Below are positions 51,533 through 64,000 of a stretch of 64,000 bases of DNA, piece after piece; positions within the stretch are counted from its first letter, which is position 1; each line of letters starts with the position of its first letter. Position numbers and translations under genes: made by a program. The notes below the pieces were generated by a model, which was not told where the DNA came from, did no database searches, and worked only from the letters and a program-made list of their open reading frames with translations. The DNA is from Numida meleagris (taxonomy: Eukaryota; Chordata; Aves; Galliformes; Numididae). The stretch lies in NCBI RefSeq assembly GCF_002078875.1, contig NC_034414.1, positions 10,218,225-10,282,224 on the forward strand. Reading direction: 5' to 3'.

Positions 51533-54500
51533 GGGCAGATCCAGTGCCAGTGCCGCTGGTCCGGCACCTCAGCCCCTTGCACAGGCGATGGGCTGTGTCC
51601 TGATGGCACGGCGCTGCCAGGTCTGGGGGGTGACCGGGCCTACTCCTGCTCACAGCGCTTGGGAAGGAGGAAGGAGAGAGAAATTAGCGTCCAAGTAACG
51701 CCACGCAAAGTTATGAAGGACAATCTATTTTGCTGTCAATATGCACAAAGAGGAAAAAATTGGAAGCTTTTGAGGAAAAGAAATGCGTCTGAACTTCTGA
51801 GTAAATGAGAAAGTATTGAAAAGCGCTGTATTTCTGAGCTCCTCTGAGGTAACTTCTGTGCTCTGAGAGAATATTTCAGAAGACATTTTATTCTTTAGAA
51901 GATGCCAAAAATGCAAGACTTGGCACTTTAACAAAACAGAAAAAGGAAAACACATAATCTTCTTAACTAGTAAGTCTTTGAGCCCAGGATCACATTGTTG
52001 CCATATAATAAAAAGGAATGTTATGCAGTAATTTGGGCAGTTAAGGATTCTGTGCATACTCAAAATCATGACATTTCAAGGACAATAAAGTTGGCTGGCT
52101 CTTGGCCATTGGCCATACGAAGAGAAAACACAAAACGGGATTGTCAGCTGGTTATTCATACCGCATTACAAAACAAGCCTCCCAACAGGCAAACACTCTT
52201 TATTGCTTGTGTTTTTGCTCCAGAAATATATTTTTTAATTAAAAAAAAAAGTTCCTGCAGCATTCATCTTACAAATGTTAACCCCTTAGCAGACACATCT
52301 GACATACTTTGCCGCTGGCTTCTCCACTTTATAAATGTTCAACAGTGAGAAAAAAATCAGAAAGAAAACATTTATTCCTGGCACGGCACAAGCTGTTTCT
52401 TTTTGAGCAAAAAAAAGTCAAGGCGTGCAAGATGACTTGTACAGGATTAACTGTTGGGGACACTTTGCTTTTGGGGGCATTTGCCTTGAAATAATGTCTC
52501 GGGAGAACCCCCTTGCAGCCCAAGGATGTGCGCAGCCAGGGTGCCCCAAGGCCCCCATGCTTCTCTGCTTTCTTGGCTCTATGCTAACACAATTTAATTT
52601 CTCCCCAGATAACTTTATTCTGGCTTTTAAATAAGGAATGAGCTTTCTATCAATTCCTCTTCTTGCAGAGCTGTTGTCCATTTCAGAAATGGCTGAAGTG
52701 CCACGATTATTGAACTGCTGGATAAAATTGTGAGTACGAAATCCTGAAAAACTTCTAGGACTAACAAGTGGGATGAAGGGGAAAAATCCTTCCCCAGATC
52801 CACGAAGGGCTGCAGGGTTGGGCACTCGCAGCCCCTGGGCACTGTTGAAATGGCGGAGCTGGAGCAGGGGCTGGGTGAGGTTTCCATGCAGTTACCCCAA
52901 AAGATGACCTTCCCAGAATGGGTTTATCACCTTGGTTTCATGAGAATGAGAGCTATCAGCAGCACAGCTGACCCAACAGGCAGGAGAGATGCTCAGGCAA
53001 CAGCGTTGTTGGGAGGTGCTCGTTTACCCCATCCATCAGGTGAGCATGAAGTTCTCCTAATGACTGCTCAGGGGGAAAGGCTCTGCAAACAAACTGCTGT
53101 TGGGAGTTTGAGAAATTGCTTGGGTTTTGCAGAAACGTATCGGGATAGATCCTAACCCATGGGATTTGGCTCATCCCCACGCAGTCCCTGTATTGCTCCC
53201 ATCCTCTGGGCCCCTTATTGGCTCCCTAAAATTTCAGTGGTTTGTCCTCATCCCTGGCCCCAGGGCCACCTTCCCTGCAGCTCTCATCCCTTGTGCTTCT
53301 CCTCTCCTCCCAAACATCTCACCATTGCCATTCGTGATTCACCCCACCTTGTAGTTGGTTTGTGCCTCTAACCCCACCATCTCCCCTCTGGCTCTTCCTG
53401 TGCCCATTGTTCCCTGTATTTACCCTGTCCTGATTGCCAGTTCTCCATAACAAAATGCAATTACCCCTTCTGTAGATAATTAACTTTCCAAGCTGTGCGC
53501 CAGCCAGCGGGGCAGCCCTCGCTGCTATAATCGAGCTGGATATGAGCTGCTCGGATTTGCATGTGGAGGCTGTGATTTGTTGTGAATCATTTTGCGGTGC
53601 CTTTGCATGAGAGAAGCTGTTGAAAAATAAATTGTATTGTATCAGACTAATGGAGGACAATAAATTCCATTGGCCTTTTAGCTTAAGATTCATCACTGTC
53701 GCGGACAGAGCGGGAGCTGGAGGGCATCAAGCCCCCAGCGCAGGGCCGGGAGCTCAGCTTGCTCCTACACTTGCACGCACAGTGATGTTCCCAGCACAGC
53801 TGTGGGGCTTTGTCCTCCCCGTCCTGCAGCCACCTTCCCGCATCACCTTTCCCTTAGGTTTTGCGCATCTTTCCTGCTGCTGCCATCCAGCTCCATAAGC
53901 AGCACCTCTCCACGCTGCATCCAGATGCTTGTGTGCAGAGGTATCCCGAGTTTTGCTCAGCTCTGCGCAGGAGATAAATCTGTGCCCTTGGTGGAAGGGA
54001 CGGATGCGGGTATCATTGTGTGGTAAATCACGCTGCTCAGCAGATTAATGTCCAGTCATCCTGGGCCTTCTGAAGGGCTCTCTTCTATATTCAATTAACT
54101 ATACGCGTTAATGAGAGATTTCCTCATAAAACAGAGCAAATTTCCTTCTGTGCCTCGAGTGGCATAAATAGGACTTCTCACATACAGCTTCAGTGTCCTG
54201 GGACTGACTTGTGGGTGTATATGGCTGCTTAGAAAGATAATAATTTACAGGTGATTGTTTGGAGGGCTTCAAATTACCACCACTCATATATATGGATATA
54301 TAAATAAAAATGAAGCTTCTCGGGAGATTCTGCATAAACAATTTTCTGGGGAAGAAAAAAGATTCTCAATAAAAAAAAAAAAAAACAACTAGTATTTCTT
54401 ATATCTATGCCACTGCATAAAGTATTGGTAGATTATTTCAGCCCTTCATTTCTGTTTCAGCATTTCTGGGCCATTTCCTCTAACATTTTATCTTTTTTCT

Positions 54501-54779
54501 TCTATCGTATAAATCCTCATCTACTGCACTCCTGGTGGAGTCCAACAAGCTGGCAGCCTGCAGGCAGAGGGGGTCCTGGCACTTGAGCAGCCGCTGTGGG
54601 AGTGCTTGTGCCCGGAGAGATGGGGAAGGGGAGGATTAGCACCGGCTGTGATGCGTGGGCACTGCGGCTCCCAGGTTTCCCAGCCGCTCACACATGAAGG
54701 GAGAGTTTGGAAGCACATGGTGATGGTGCTGCCCCACTGCTCATGGGGTCTGCTCACCGTAACCAGGTGTTCCACCCTT
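51533..54779. other. Intergenic; no gene recognised
   Basis: Only short open frames without clear domains. Includes the candidate element at 53460-53700 and an A15 tract at 54371-54385. A chance RNase-H-like peptide near 52001-52045 was examined and rejected. Confidence 0.55.
53460..53700. promoter_or_regulatory. Candidate element with octamer and SOX-like cores
   Basis: This contains ATTTGCAT (53555-53562), a second near-octamer CTTTGCATGAG and a cluster of ATTGT/ACAAT cores (53630-53672). It is repeat-free between GC-rich flanks. The regulatory role is inference. Confidence 0.3.
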
Positions 54780-54915
54780 CATGGAAGCACAGAATCATTA
54801 AGGTCGGAAAAGACCTCTGAGATGATCGAGTCCGTCTGCCCACCCACTACCAGCAGGCCATTGTGGTGGGTCTGCAGTGCACGGATGGAGCTTCCTTGAG
54901 AAGCCCTTGGGAGAC
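54780..54915 (-). repeat. CR1 3'-end fragment, antisense
   Basis: About 130 bp: ACAGAATCATTAAGGTCGGA, AAAGACCTCTGAGATGATCG and AGTCCGTCTGCCCACCCACT. It is diverged, and its right end is uncertain by tens of bases. Confidence 0.85.
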
Positions 54916-57900
54916 CACTTCTGCCACGACTTTGTCCCATTCCCCTTTTGAACTCCCATGAATTTTCATGCATATTCCACATTTGCATGATTTTTTTCAA
55001 AGTTATAATCACTCTTTAACGCAAGTTCAGAGTGCTTTACGTGATCTGAGGATAGATCAGGTAACGCTCCTTGTCACCCATCAGAAAAAAGGATTTTTCC
55101 CATCCTTTTAGCTGTAAGCTAGCAGCAAAATCTGTCTTGAGCCACCAGCCTGCCTTTTCAATACAATTAAGGGGTTTAAGAACGAGCAGAACTTGTGTGG
55201 AGGAAAAGTGATAGCTACGTAAGAAGAACATGCTTTTAATTGAGATTAGTTGATCCCTATTCCATTAACGAAGCGTTGCCCGATAACCACATTCCCCGCA
55301 GCACCGCAGGATTTATGCAGAGCCTCGTGTGCTGCAGAGGGGAATTGCCGGGCTGCGCTCGCCCAGGTGGCAGCAGGAGAGTGGGATGAGCTGCTGTATA
55401 TCACTGATCTCCTGCTCTCCAAGTGATGATTCAGACCCACACAGAGATCTATAAAAGTCAATGGTTTATTACTGTCTTGTATTTCTGCATTAACCACCTC
55501 ATTATCATCCCAAATGGAGTATAAATCCGACAGTATCCAGTTGTTCAAACCTGTGTGCTAGCGTTTAGCCCCTCTTGCCGCGTAAATCTTGCCTCTACGC
55601 AACATCAGGGACCGCACAATTTCCACTCTTGTGAGCGGGAGACATCTGTAAAGGGCAGTTTAGTCAGAATGGTTTGTCTTTGGGCTTGGGGCTCCCCATG
55701 TGCATGGCGGTGGGCTGGCGGGTTTGTAACGAAGACAACAGGGGCTCCTCAGTACGGGTGGTGTTAGCACGGGGTTTTTGGCACAGTGGGAGCTTCTAAG
55801 CGGTTGGAAAACCGCACAGCCACGCTCAGTGGCCCCAGGGCCCACCTCCTGCTTGGGGAACACCACATCCTGCTGCTGCCATGAGGAAAGCCCAAATACA
55901 TGAACAGGATGAGCTAGATTGGGTTAGATCATGGCACGAGCAACATTAAACAGTCACAGCTAAAACAGGAACCTCTCTGGGATGCCCGCAGTTGTTTGTT
56001 GTTTTGGGAAACCCTTAAGATGTGCAGTCGGGACAGGGCCCCATGATGCACTGAAAAGAGCTTTTATACTACGTCCACAGTTCACTGCTTGTCACAGTCA
56101 GTTCATTACCAGAGGAGGCTTAGGATCTTCTGAGCTTTGTCATGTCCACAAGGGCTCATCCCCAGGAGCAAGTACTGCTGGCAGGGGCCACCTTCTCTGC
56201 CAATTCCAGGATAGCAAACGTGTTACTTGTAACAATGAGGTACGATTCATCTAAATTAAATGATTGGAAAAAAAAAATGATGCAACCTTTGGACCAAGAT
56301 CTCCTAGATGCAGTGGTTCTCTGTCCTCAGTAGGGTGACGTGGATGTGCATCAGCCAGGATGATGGTCCCACAGATCAGATCTCTTGCATTTATAACTTG
56401 GCTGTAGACTTTGTAAGGACAGTCTGGCTTACACTGTTATGAATTTGGGTGACTCAGATGGAGTTAATGCAGATTGGCATCGCTGTTTTGTATTTTGTTT
56501 GTGTCTGGGGTCAGCACTGCAATTCCCTGCGTTTTACTAAATGAATCCTTTTCTCTGTCCTGTTTTCATTATGGAAGAATGAGCTCATTACTTAATGTCT
56601 CCAAAGTGCTTCAACAGAGCCATCTCAAATCTGATGCAACTCTTTAAGATTACTTCTTAAAAATCCCTCTCTTCTCCATATGTAGCTTTTCCCTTTGCAT
56701 TAGTGCTAACTGCTGAGAAAGTTGTGTCTGAGCAGGAGTGCGGTCATTTGTCTTTCTGCCCATCTACCTGGTGCCTGCATGATTTCAGTGTGGTATGAAG
56801 GAATTTCCTCCATTATTATGGGTGGAGAATAACAACTCTAATTGCTTGAAATGCTGAGAAGAGTGGGGAGACCTTAAAAGCGACATTGGTGTTTGAATGG
56901 TGTTGCCGAATTTTGAAGAAAAGAGATTGAAATTGCTGGTGTTAAGATTTCATAAATTTATATGATTCACTTCTTAAATCCTGGGCCAAGACATGCTGCT
57001 TTTACCTAAGAGCATTTCTTTTTTTGTCCACTTCTGGTGGAAGGAGACCAAATGAACGACGAGGAGAGCGAACTTAGAATTCTTTTCTATTTCTAATACA
57101 GGACAGTTTTTGAGTAGCTGCCTCCTTTAAAACACTCAGGCCATCACTTGCTATTTTTGCTGCAAGTTTGTCCAACACAAAGTGATGAATTTCCCGGAAC
57201 GTGATAAATTGCACCACACCTTCACAAACCGTGCTCCTTTAGTCTTGCAACACCTCAGCTCTTGACACGTACTGAAGCAGGTGACAAGCTTTTGAACCTC
57301 GTTTAATGCTCATGCCTGTGAGTTGGGGAGTTTTCCATGTATTTTATATGTCTGGCATATTTCTCATGCTGTGTATGCATGATTTTCTTTATTAACTGCA
57401 AAGCTACTGCTCCTGAGGTGATTTATGCACCCAGGTCTATTGTAAAGCAAAGCTTTAGAGTGTGTGGAGAAACACGGAGGGACAGAAGCAGTAATGAAGA
57501 CTGATGCTATGCTAAGGATAAGCTAAGGATGCGATGAGGAGCTGTGCCTCTCCTCTTCCTCCTCCTCCTCAGCACTTAGCTGCTGAATGCCTCTTGTCTT
57601 GCCTCCCATGCCAGGTCACCCCTCCTTTGCACTTTGTCATGAAGTGATGAAGCATCTAGTGATTTTGCCAGGCATTTTGTGCCTACTTTTTTGAATGTGC
57701 TTATTTTTTTCCTGCATGACTCTATTCATAGGAAACCATTTCTTGTTTGGCACCTTCAGAGCAATAGGCTTCAGGCAGGTTTTTCCCTTGCTAAACCTTC
57801 TGAAAATTGGTAAAATGTTAGTGTTCGTCATATGATGAGGACTACTAACTACACACTTATTTTGGGGTTCATACCTCACCTCTCTCTTTGTCTCTCTGGG

Positions 57901-59039
57901 AACCTCACCAAGATCAAATGTGATGTTATGGATGGAGGTTATTCATCGATCTTTTGGGCATTTGCTGGAGAGTCCCCACCAGCACATTCTGCTCTGCTTT
58001 GGTCACTGCAGGCTCTTCTAGATGGAGATGGCTTACCCCGAATTTGGAACCGCAGCAAATGCTAGGCACTTAACAAATGCTTCTGAAGTAAGAAAACCTC
58101 TGTAGTCCTCTCAGCATCATTCATCTTCAAATTGATAAGCTAAATACTGTACTCCAGCATAAACATTTCTCAGGGACAAAGTATAAACATTTCTAGTGGA
58201 GTGCACTTAATACAATTTTGTTTGCCAAGTGGCGCTGTCTCCCCCCAGCCATGACTATGAGAGGATTTTATTTAAATGGAGATATAAATTAATTGCACTC
58301 AGCATAGCCTCTCATCCCAGTGCTCTCCTGTGTCCATACCCTTGGACTATATTAAGGAAAGGGCAGGTGGGAATTTCCGTACCACATTCTTGCTAAAATG
58401 CTGGAAGGACACTGCTGCAGCCACTCTTCAGACTGCTCAGTCACAAGCTTCTCTTATATCCTATGTATCTAATATATCCTATTAGAAGAAATGTGACTGG
58501 ATTCACAGCTATACAGATGCAGGTGCAATCATGAAATCCTTATGTACTTCTTTGCACTTTGTCACAGCTTACCATTTGCAATCGTAGAGGTGCCTGGTAT
58601 CAGAGGTAGGTTTGGAGTGACCTTTTCCAGTGTTGGTGTGCAGCCACCAAGCTGCCTCCAATTCCTCCTTCGCCAGGGATGCCTCTTACACCACGATCTT
58701 CTCCCTTTTTATCATCCTCAAAGGGTGTGAGTCATTGCCATAATGACTATTACCACGCAGAGCTTTCTAAATCAACATTTCTACTCTGCTAAATGCTTTT
58801 GAGATCTGAATATGGCATAGACTCCTCCTTCCCAAGGGAAGGTTAATGCAATGTGTTGCCTCTTGGCTCTATGTTGATGGAAGCTACTGTATCTTGGACT
58901 AGATTAGATTAATATACTTCAGATATTTTAAGGTCTCATTCAAGAGAAGAAAGCCTAATTTTAGACTTTAATTGAAAGCTCGCCTTTATAATAGCACAGT
59001 AAATTTTCTTTCAAAATTGGCAAAATTTAGGTGTTCACA
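54916..59039. other. Intergenic; no gene recognised
   Basis: No coding exon or recognised transposable element. Contains a CTC/CCT-rich simple run at about 57548-57571. A 12-base string ATAAACATTTCT is repeated at about 58160 and 58182. Confidence 0.55.
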
Positions 59040-60136
59040 ATTTAAGTGTTGTTCCAGTTTTCAAGAAGAGTAAGAAAGAAGACTCTGGTAATTACAGGCC
59101 TGTCAGTCTCACTTCAGTACCTCTTAAATTTATGGAGAAGACTGTTCTGAGAGTTATTGAAAAACACCTGGAAGATGATGCCATCACTGGTCACTGGCCA
59201 TCATTTGTGAGGGGAAAGTCCTGTTTAACAAACTTAATCTCCTTTCATGACGAGTTTACCCATCCATTTGATCAAAGGAAGCCAGTTGGTGTAATTTTTT
59301 GGATTTTAGCAAAGCTATTGATACTGTTTGTCACAGAATCCTTCTGGACAAAATGTCCAGCATATGTCTAGGCAAAAACTTAAGGTGATGGGTGAAAAAC
59401 TGGCTGTTGGGTTGGGCTCAAAGGGTTATAGTAAGGGAGGTTACTTCAGGCTGGAAGCTATTCAATAGTGGGGCTCTGCAAGGCTGGCAAGGCAGCCAGT
59501 TCTCTTCAGTGTTCTTACAAATGATCTGGACTCAAGGCTTTAATGCATACTATACAAATTTGTGAATGTTGCTAAATTAGGAGGAGTTGTTGACTTCCTT
59601 GATGGTAGGGAGACCTTGCAAAGAGGTCTTGACAGAGTAGAGGGCTGGGCAATCACCAACTGCAGTTTGGGGAACCTCAATATAAGAAGGACATAAAACT
59701 CTTAAGAGAACTAAAGGAGGGCTGTGAAGATGATGAAGGCTCTAGAGGGCAAGATGTTTGAGGAGTGGCTGGGATCTCTTGGTTTGCTCAGCTCAGAGCA
59801 GAGGAGCTGAGGGGAGGCCTCATGGCAGCTGCAGCTCCTCACAGGGAGCGGAGGGCAGCGCTGAGCTCTGCTCTCTGGTGACAGCGACAGGGCTTGAGGG
59901 AATGGCATGGAGCTGTGTCAGGGGAGGGGCAGCTGGTGGTTAGGGAAAGGGTCTGCACCAGAGGGCGGTGGGCATGGAACAGGTCCACAGGGCACCAAGC
60001 TGCCAGAGTTCAAGGAGCATTTGGACAATGCTTTCAGGTATAGGGTTTAGATTTTGGGTGGTCTTGTGTGGAGCCGGGAGTTGGACTCGATGATCCGTGT
60101 GGGTCCCTTCCAACTCGGGATATTCTATGACACTGT
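59040..60136 (+). repeat. Long CR1 copy with degraded reverse transcriptase
   Basis: This ~1.1-kb sense CR1 begins inside the reverse transcriptase: the frame around 59090-59110 reads NYRPVSL, followed by SVPLKFMEK and GKSCLTNL. The open piece stops at 59371. Further recognisable CR1 text follows (ATGATCTGGACTCAAGGC), but the catalytic aspartate motif is lost and a central part appears deleted near 59690. The end reads TTGGACTCGATGATCCGTGT, CCCTTCCAACTC and TATTCTATGACAC. It differs in subfamily from the shorter copies in the window. Confidence 0.93.
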
Positions 60137-60153
60137 CAATCTGTGACAGTGTC
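60129..60153. repeat. Perfect 10-bp inverted repeat at a CR1 3' end
   Basis: GACACTGTCA, loop ATCTG, TGACAGTGTC. The left arm overlaps the last bases of the CR1 tail and the right arm lies in the flank. Confidence 0.85.
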
Positions 60154-60850
60154 TTTAACTGGGCCCAGCTATGAACAAGTCTAAGCTTCCCAACATCTGT
60201 TTATCTCTTCCCTAGCTGAATTCCATAATTTATATGGAAATTGTGTGAAAGACTGGTGAAACCTAACTTACCTCAGATTCATTATCAGCTATGTGTTTTG
60301 CTTGTCCCTGAAATACTTTGGAAGAAAATGAAGATAAGGGACCCCCTGCTCTGTGAATGGAAATCAATTTTGCACTCTAGACTAAAATGCTTGTGTTTCT
60401 CAGAGAACTTTATACCACCAAAATTGCAGTCAGGCGCAGTGTGCTGCTATGAAACCTTTCTTCTTAGGCTGCTCCCAAAGGAAGGAGGGCAGTCATTTAA
60501 GTCATTGACTGGTTTGGGGTGTTTTATGGTTTACTGTGACATGCTGAAGTTCCTACGTGGATGATTTTGATAAAAAGATTTCCTACACAGCAATTTGATC
60601 CACTCATTACGAAAGCAAAGGGGAAGGCTGGGGACTGAGGCTCCTGGCCAAGCACTAGAGGCTCCTGTGGACCCTGGTCTGCTCGAGGCTCTTCCCTGCA
60701 AGGAGAAGCAATTTGTCAAGTCTGCTGCAGCAAACTTGTCCTCATAAAACATGCAGTAGTAATTTAGCGGTGTGAGAGGAGAGACGTACAATCAGGGTCT
60801 GACTGCTCTTCAGAAAAATGGCAGCAAGCTGTTGTACAACTAGTGCGTTC

Positions 60851-60899
60851 TTTTACTTTCTTTTTAATTTTTCTTTTTTTCTCTTTTTTTTTTTTTTTT
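60851..60899. repeat. Pyrimidine-rich low-complexity tract
   Basis: T-rich sequence with scattered C and two AA interruptions, ending in a T17-type run before GCCTTTAAG. Confidence 0.85.
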
Positions 60900-60989
60900 G
60901 CCTTTAAGATTAAAAACCTTCTGAAGAAGGCTCACAAGGTTTATGGCAGAAGTATAGAAGTAGCAAATTAAAATTCCATAAATATATTT

Positions 60990-61420
60990 GTTGGCTAAAA
61001 TTTATAGATCCTGTATTCCTCGGGTATCTAATTAGAACCAAGAAGAAAATAGCCCTGCAAAGGATAGGCATTTCGTTCAAATAATTTTAAAAAATTGAGC
61101 TAAATAATGGCCATTTTATACTGCACACAATATAATTGTTCTTCCTGTATTGGGGAGCAGTTATAAATTATCTAGTATCCCATTCATTCTTGTTGCCGTG
61201 CCGAGTACCAAACAATTGTGAATGTAGTTTCTGGGCACGTAAATTCACGGCTTTCTGACAGCTATACCGTTATTGCCGCTCCTAACTAACCTTCTGCATA
61301 AAAAATGCAATCCCTGGGAAAGAACGAGCATTTATCTAAGTGCTGACATTGAAACATTCTGAATAACTCTTTGAATCATTTGTACTATTATGGGTAGAAA
61401 ATGTAATTATTGTAATCAGC
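60990..61420. promoter_or_regulatory. Candidate conserved AT-rich element
   Basis: Dense homeodomain cores (ATCTAATTAGAACC) and SOX-like sites, including the palindrome ACAATTGT (61212-61219). The sequence is repeat-free over ~430 bp. The role is inference from texture alone. Confidence 0.28.
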
Positions 61421-61446
61421 CTTGAGTCTGAGGCCATGTTGTTACC

Positions 61447-61481
61447 AAAAAAAAAAAAAAAAAAAGGAGGGGGGGGGGGAA
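61447..61481 (+). repeat. Homopurine tract A19-GGA-G11
   Basis: Thirty-five consecutive purines: A19 (61447-61465), GGA, G11 (61469-61479), then AA. No retrotransposon body is attached. Confidence 0.9.
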
Positions 61482-64000
61482 CCAGATCTGAACAACGAAA
61501 ATGAACCTTGATAATGGAGCAGCCTTGAATTCCACTTCATTTATCACACTAATGGATGTCAAGATGACCTCAATCAAACATTTTGTTTTCCAGTTTTAAG
61601 CAATGGAAAACGCTTTCTTTTTTTTCTGGGGAAAAAAAAAAGTTATTTAAATTGTTCCTAGTAATTACATTAGAGTAGAAGGTCAGAGTCAATATGAAAT
61701 AATATCCGCCACCCTTTTGATGAGTCTAGTCCAGGCTCTTTACTGACATAGTTCACATATCTCTATAATCCTAGTGGAAGCTTTATGCTTCTCTTTCCCC
61801 ATTCCTTATATTTTTATATGTAAGTAGAAATCACATCTCTTGGTGTTTTTCTTCATTTTCCCTTGGAGCCCAAGTAATATTTCATCTAAAATTTTAAAGT
61901 AAAATATCATGTGGTTTGAACACTGTCTTCCTGGCTGGTGTATTTCAGAACAGGATATAGCCGTGAAAAAGGTAAAAAAAGAACAAATCAAAAGAAGGCC
62001 ACGTGAGCAGCACTTCATTAAAACATCTTGATTCCCTCAGGCCATTCTTGTGAAGAACACTGCATGGAACTCCTAATGGACTTCACTGAGGTCTTGTGTA
62101 GGTACCAATGTCCAAATGTATTATCTAAGGTGAGTCCTGGGCAAAACGTTGTAAATAAGAGAACTAGACTCAGATGTGAATATTTTGGTTCAGTTTTCTC
62201 CCTGTGATGGGCAAAGCCAACTGGATACAAGCACTTTTGCTCTCTGTAACTGATAGAACTGTCATAAGCAGGGCCCAGATTTGTCTCTGATGGTTTGTTT
62301 TCTTCCGGGTTGATTATCGCAGTTCTGGGTGTTGAATGAAGCAATGCCTCTCAGAAATGTGGGGTATGAAGAAATGCTCTTCTTCTGTCATGGTGTAGTA
62401 TGGTTTATAGCCTGGGCCAGTCTCACCTGTAACGTTTGAAAGAAATACCAGATGGATGTATTTTAATTTGTTTAATTTCGTAGCGCAGCGTTTCCTTAAA
62501 CTAACAGCGCATCTTTAATCACCAAAGTTTCCAGCACAACTTTGAGCTGTAGAAGTAGGAATTGTTTAGAAAATACTGATGAGTTATTTCACTGAGCACC
62601 TGCAGCTTTGTCAAAAATAACAGAAAAATCATCAGTCCGAGGGGAAAACCAAAGAGGAACTTCCGGGCCTTTTAATTTAGCTTGGACATATCTATAGCTG
62701 AGGCAAGCAGAAGCTGTCCTTCTTGAAGTCTTCTCTGTTCGTGGAGGAACAGGCAAGCATGGTTTCACTCCTGTAGATGCTAAAGAGTTTTTCAAATGTC
62801 TCTACAGGATAAGTCCTTTTATTATTTTTAAGTGTGCTTTTAATACATAGTTGTCTGTGTTTACATGATGGTCAGAGAAAGAAGATGTATGCCCCCAACA
62901 AAACCACTGTTGCCATTGAAGCCATACTTACTATTATAGATATGTAAATCCTGGATTTATACACGAAAAGTAGCTTTAAGCCCAGGTGTATGGATTTTAG
63001 AGATCTGCATGTTTTCTTGCACCATATAAATGGCATACTTTCTGTTCTATAATGCAAGATTATTTATCTCTTTTCTACTTTTGATGGGATAATGGTGTTC
63101 TCCATTGAAATACTCCAATACGAGCTTAAGGATATCTTGGTTGTTAATTCTGGAGCATTAAGGACTGCGTATGTTAGTGTCTTTGGACGGTACTAGAAAA
63201 AATAACACAGTTTATTTAAGAGACAACTTGATTCTTCAGGAAAAGATACGATGTCATATCGGGTATGTAAGAAATCTGCAGTGGACTACCTGCCCTGATA
63301 ACAGCATCGCGTGAGTGACCGCTGTGTGTTACTGTGCAATTCAGCATGAATCTCTTCAGAAGGTCTGTGCAAAACTGACTTATTTGAAGTCATCCATATG
63401 GTAAAATAACATCTCTCTTTTTTACCAATGCTTCAGCATTTAGAAAAATACTTCACATTCTCAGGATTCACCTGCGGAGACAAAAAAAAATGGCTGAAAA
63501 AAAGATTTGTGTTGGTTCACGCAAAAGAGCGTGCTGCAGGAAGGGCAGAGCCTGGCTGCCTGGTGGTGGCAGAACGTGGCTGAGTAGGGGAAAAGCCCAA
63601 GAGCAGACAGGTAAGAAGAGAGGAAAGATGTGCAATGCTGAATACTGTGCATAGCGAGAGATGGGGAAGCAGACTTCGGTTTCTTTCCCAGGAATAATAG
63701 CGCACTATGTAGTAACCTCAGGCTAAAAGATAGACCGGTGAATCATAACAGAATTTTTAAAAAGTGTGGACGTTTTAAAGTTAAGCTTTTAAGAATAAAT
63801 AAATCTGTAGACTGCGACATAAATCAGCCGCCTCTTTCCCACTCCCTCCCCAAGCGCTAACTAAAGCGATTGGAAACGTTTGGGTCTGGAAAGAAAGGTA
63901 AAGCTATAAGTGCTTTTCCTTTCTTTTTTTTGCCAAATCATGCAGAAGATGCTGGCAGCTGCAAAGATTCAATTATACACAATGCAAAAAATAATTTAAA

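Larger units (their letters stand above)
60154..64000. other. Intergenic to window end; no gene recognised
   Basis: No exon recognised on either strand. Contains pyrimidine-rich DNA (60851-60899), a candidate element (60990-61420) and a homopurine tract (61447-61481). RIC3, the human 3' neighbour of LMO1, was looked for and no exon was seen. Confidence 0.55.

Noticed and set aside
51995..52348. Peptide resembling a retroelement RNase H segment (KKECYAVIWAVKD)
   Set aside because: The similarity covers about a dozen residues, no flanking pol or LTR sequence was seen, and a stop lies just upstream in frame. Probably chance; a translated search against retroelement pol would decide.
48671..64000. 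Possible start of RIC3, the human 3' neighbour of LMO1
   Set aside because: No CpG island and no RIC3-like exon was recognised on either strand. It probably lies beyond the window.
1..64000. tRNA, rRNA, CRISPR, LTR or DNA-transposon features
   Set aside because: None could be supported by reading. Small RNA genes could be missed without a covariance-model scan.

Overview
This window looks like avian (galliform, chicken-like) chromosomal DNA. It has long introns, CpG islands, many CR1 non-LTR retrotransposon fragments ending in the 8-bp ATTCTRTG-type tail, and no sign of Alu, L1 or bacterial gene organisation. Species and chromosome are inferred; no search was possible.

One protein-coding gene is fully contained and readable: LMO1 (LIM-domain-only 1, rhombotin-1), on the + strand. 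Four coding exons (3914-3938, 36232-36445, 45836-45961, 47750-47855) join in frame into 156 residues with two intact LIM zinc-binding domains. All six splice sites are GT/AG with compatible phases. The 3'UTR ends near 48195, with ATTAAA and a G/T-rich downstream element. Introns are 32,293, 9,390 and 1,788 bp.

Layout: 1-500 is a CpG island cut by the window edge, possibly a distal LMO1 promoter. 500-3250 is ordinary sequence. 3250-3990 is a second CpG island carrying exon 1. 3939-36231 is intron 1, poor in repeats (about 2.6% CR1) with several AT-rich stretches that look like non-coding regulatory elements, including a perfect RFX-type X-box palindrome. 36446-45835 is intron 2 with a CR1 cluster and octamer-containing candidate elements. 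45962-47749 is intron 3. 48200-64000 is downstream intergenic DNA with five CR1 copies (about 16%) and further candidate elements. No second gene was recognised. RIC3 is the 3' neighbour of LMO1 in human, but no exon of it was seen here.

The least ordinary structures are: (a) a 1-kb antisense CR1 flanked by 76-bp direct repeats; (b) a block of about 85 bp of non-CR1 sequence found directly downstream of two separate CR1 copies (41.5 and 48.5 kb), suggesting CR1 3' transduction or local duplication; (c) an octamer/CCAAT/TATA arrangement inside intron 2; and (d) an unusually long antisense open frame just downstream of LMO1. No novel multi-gene system was found.
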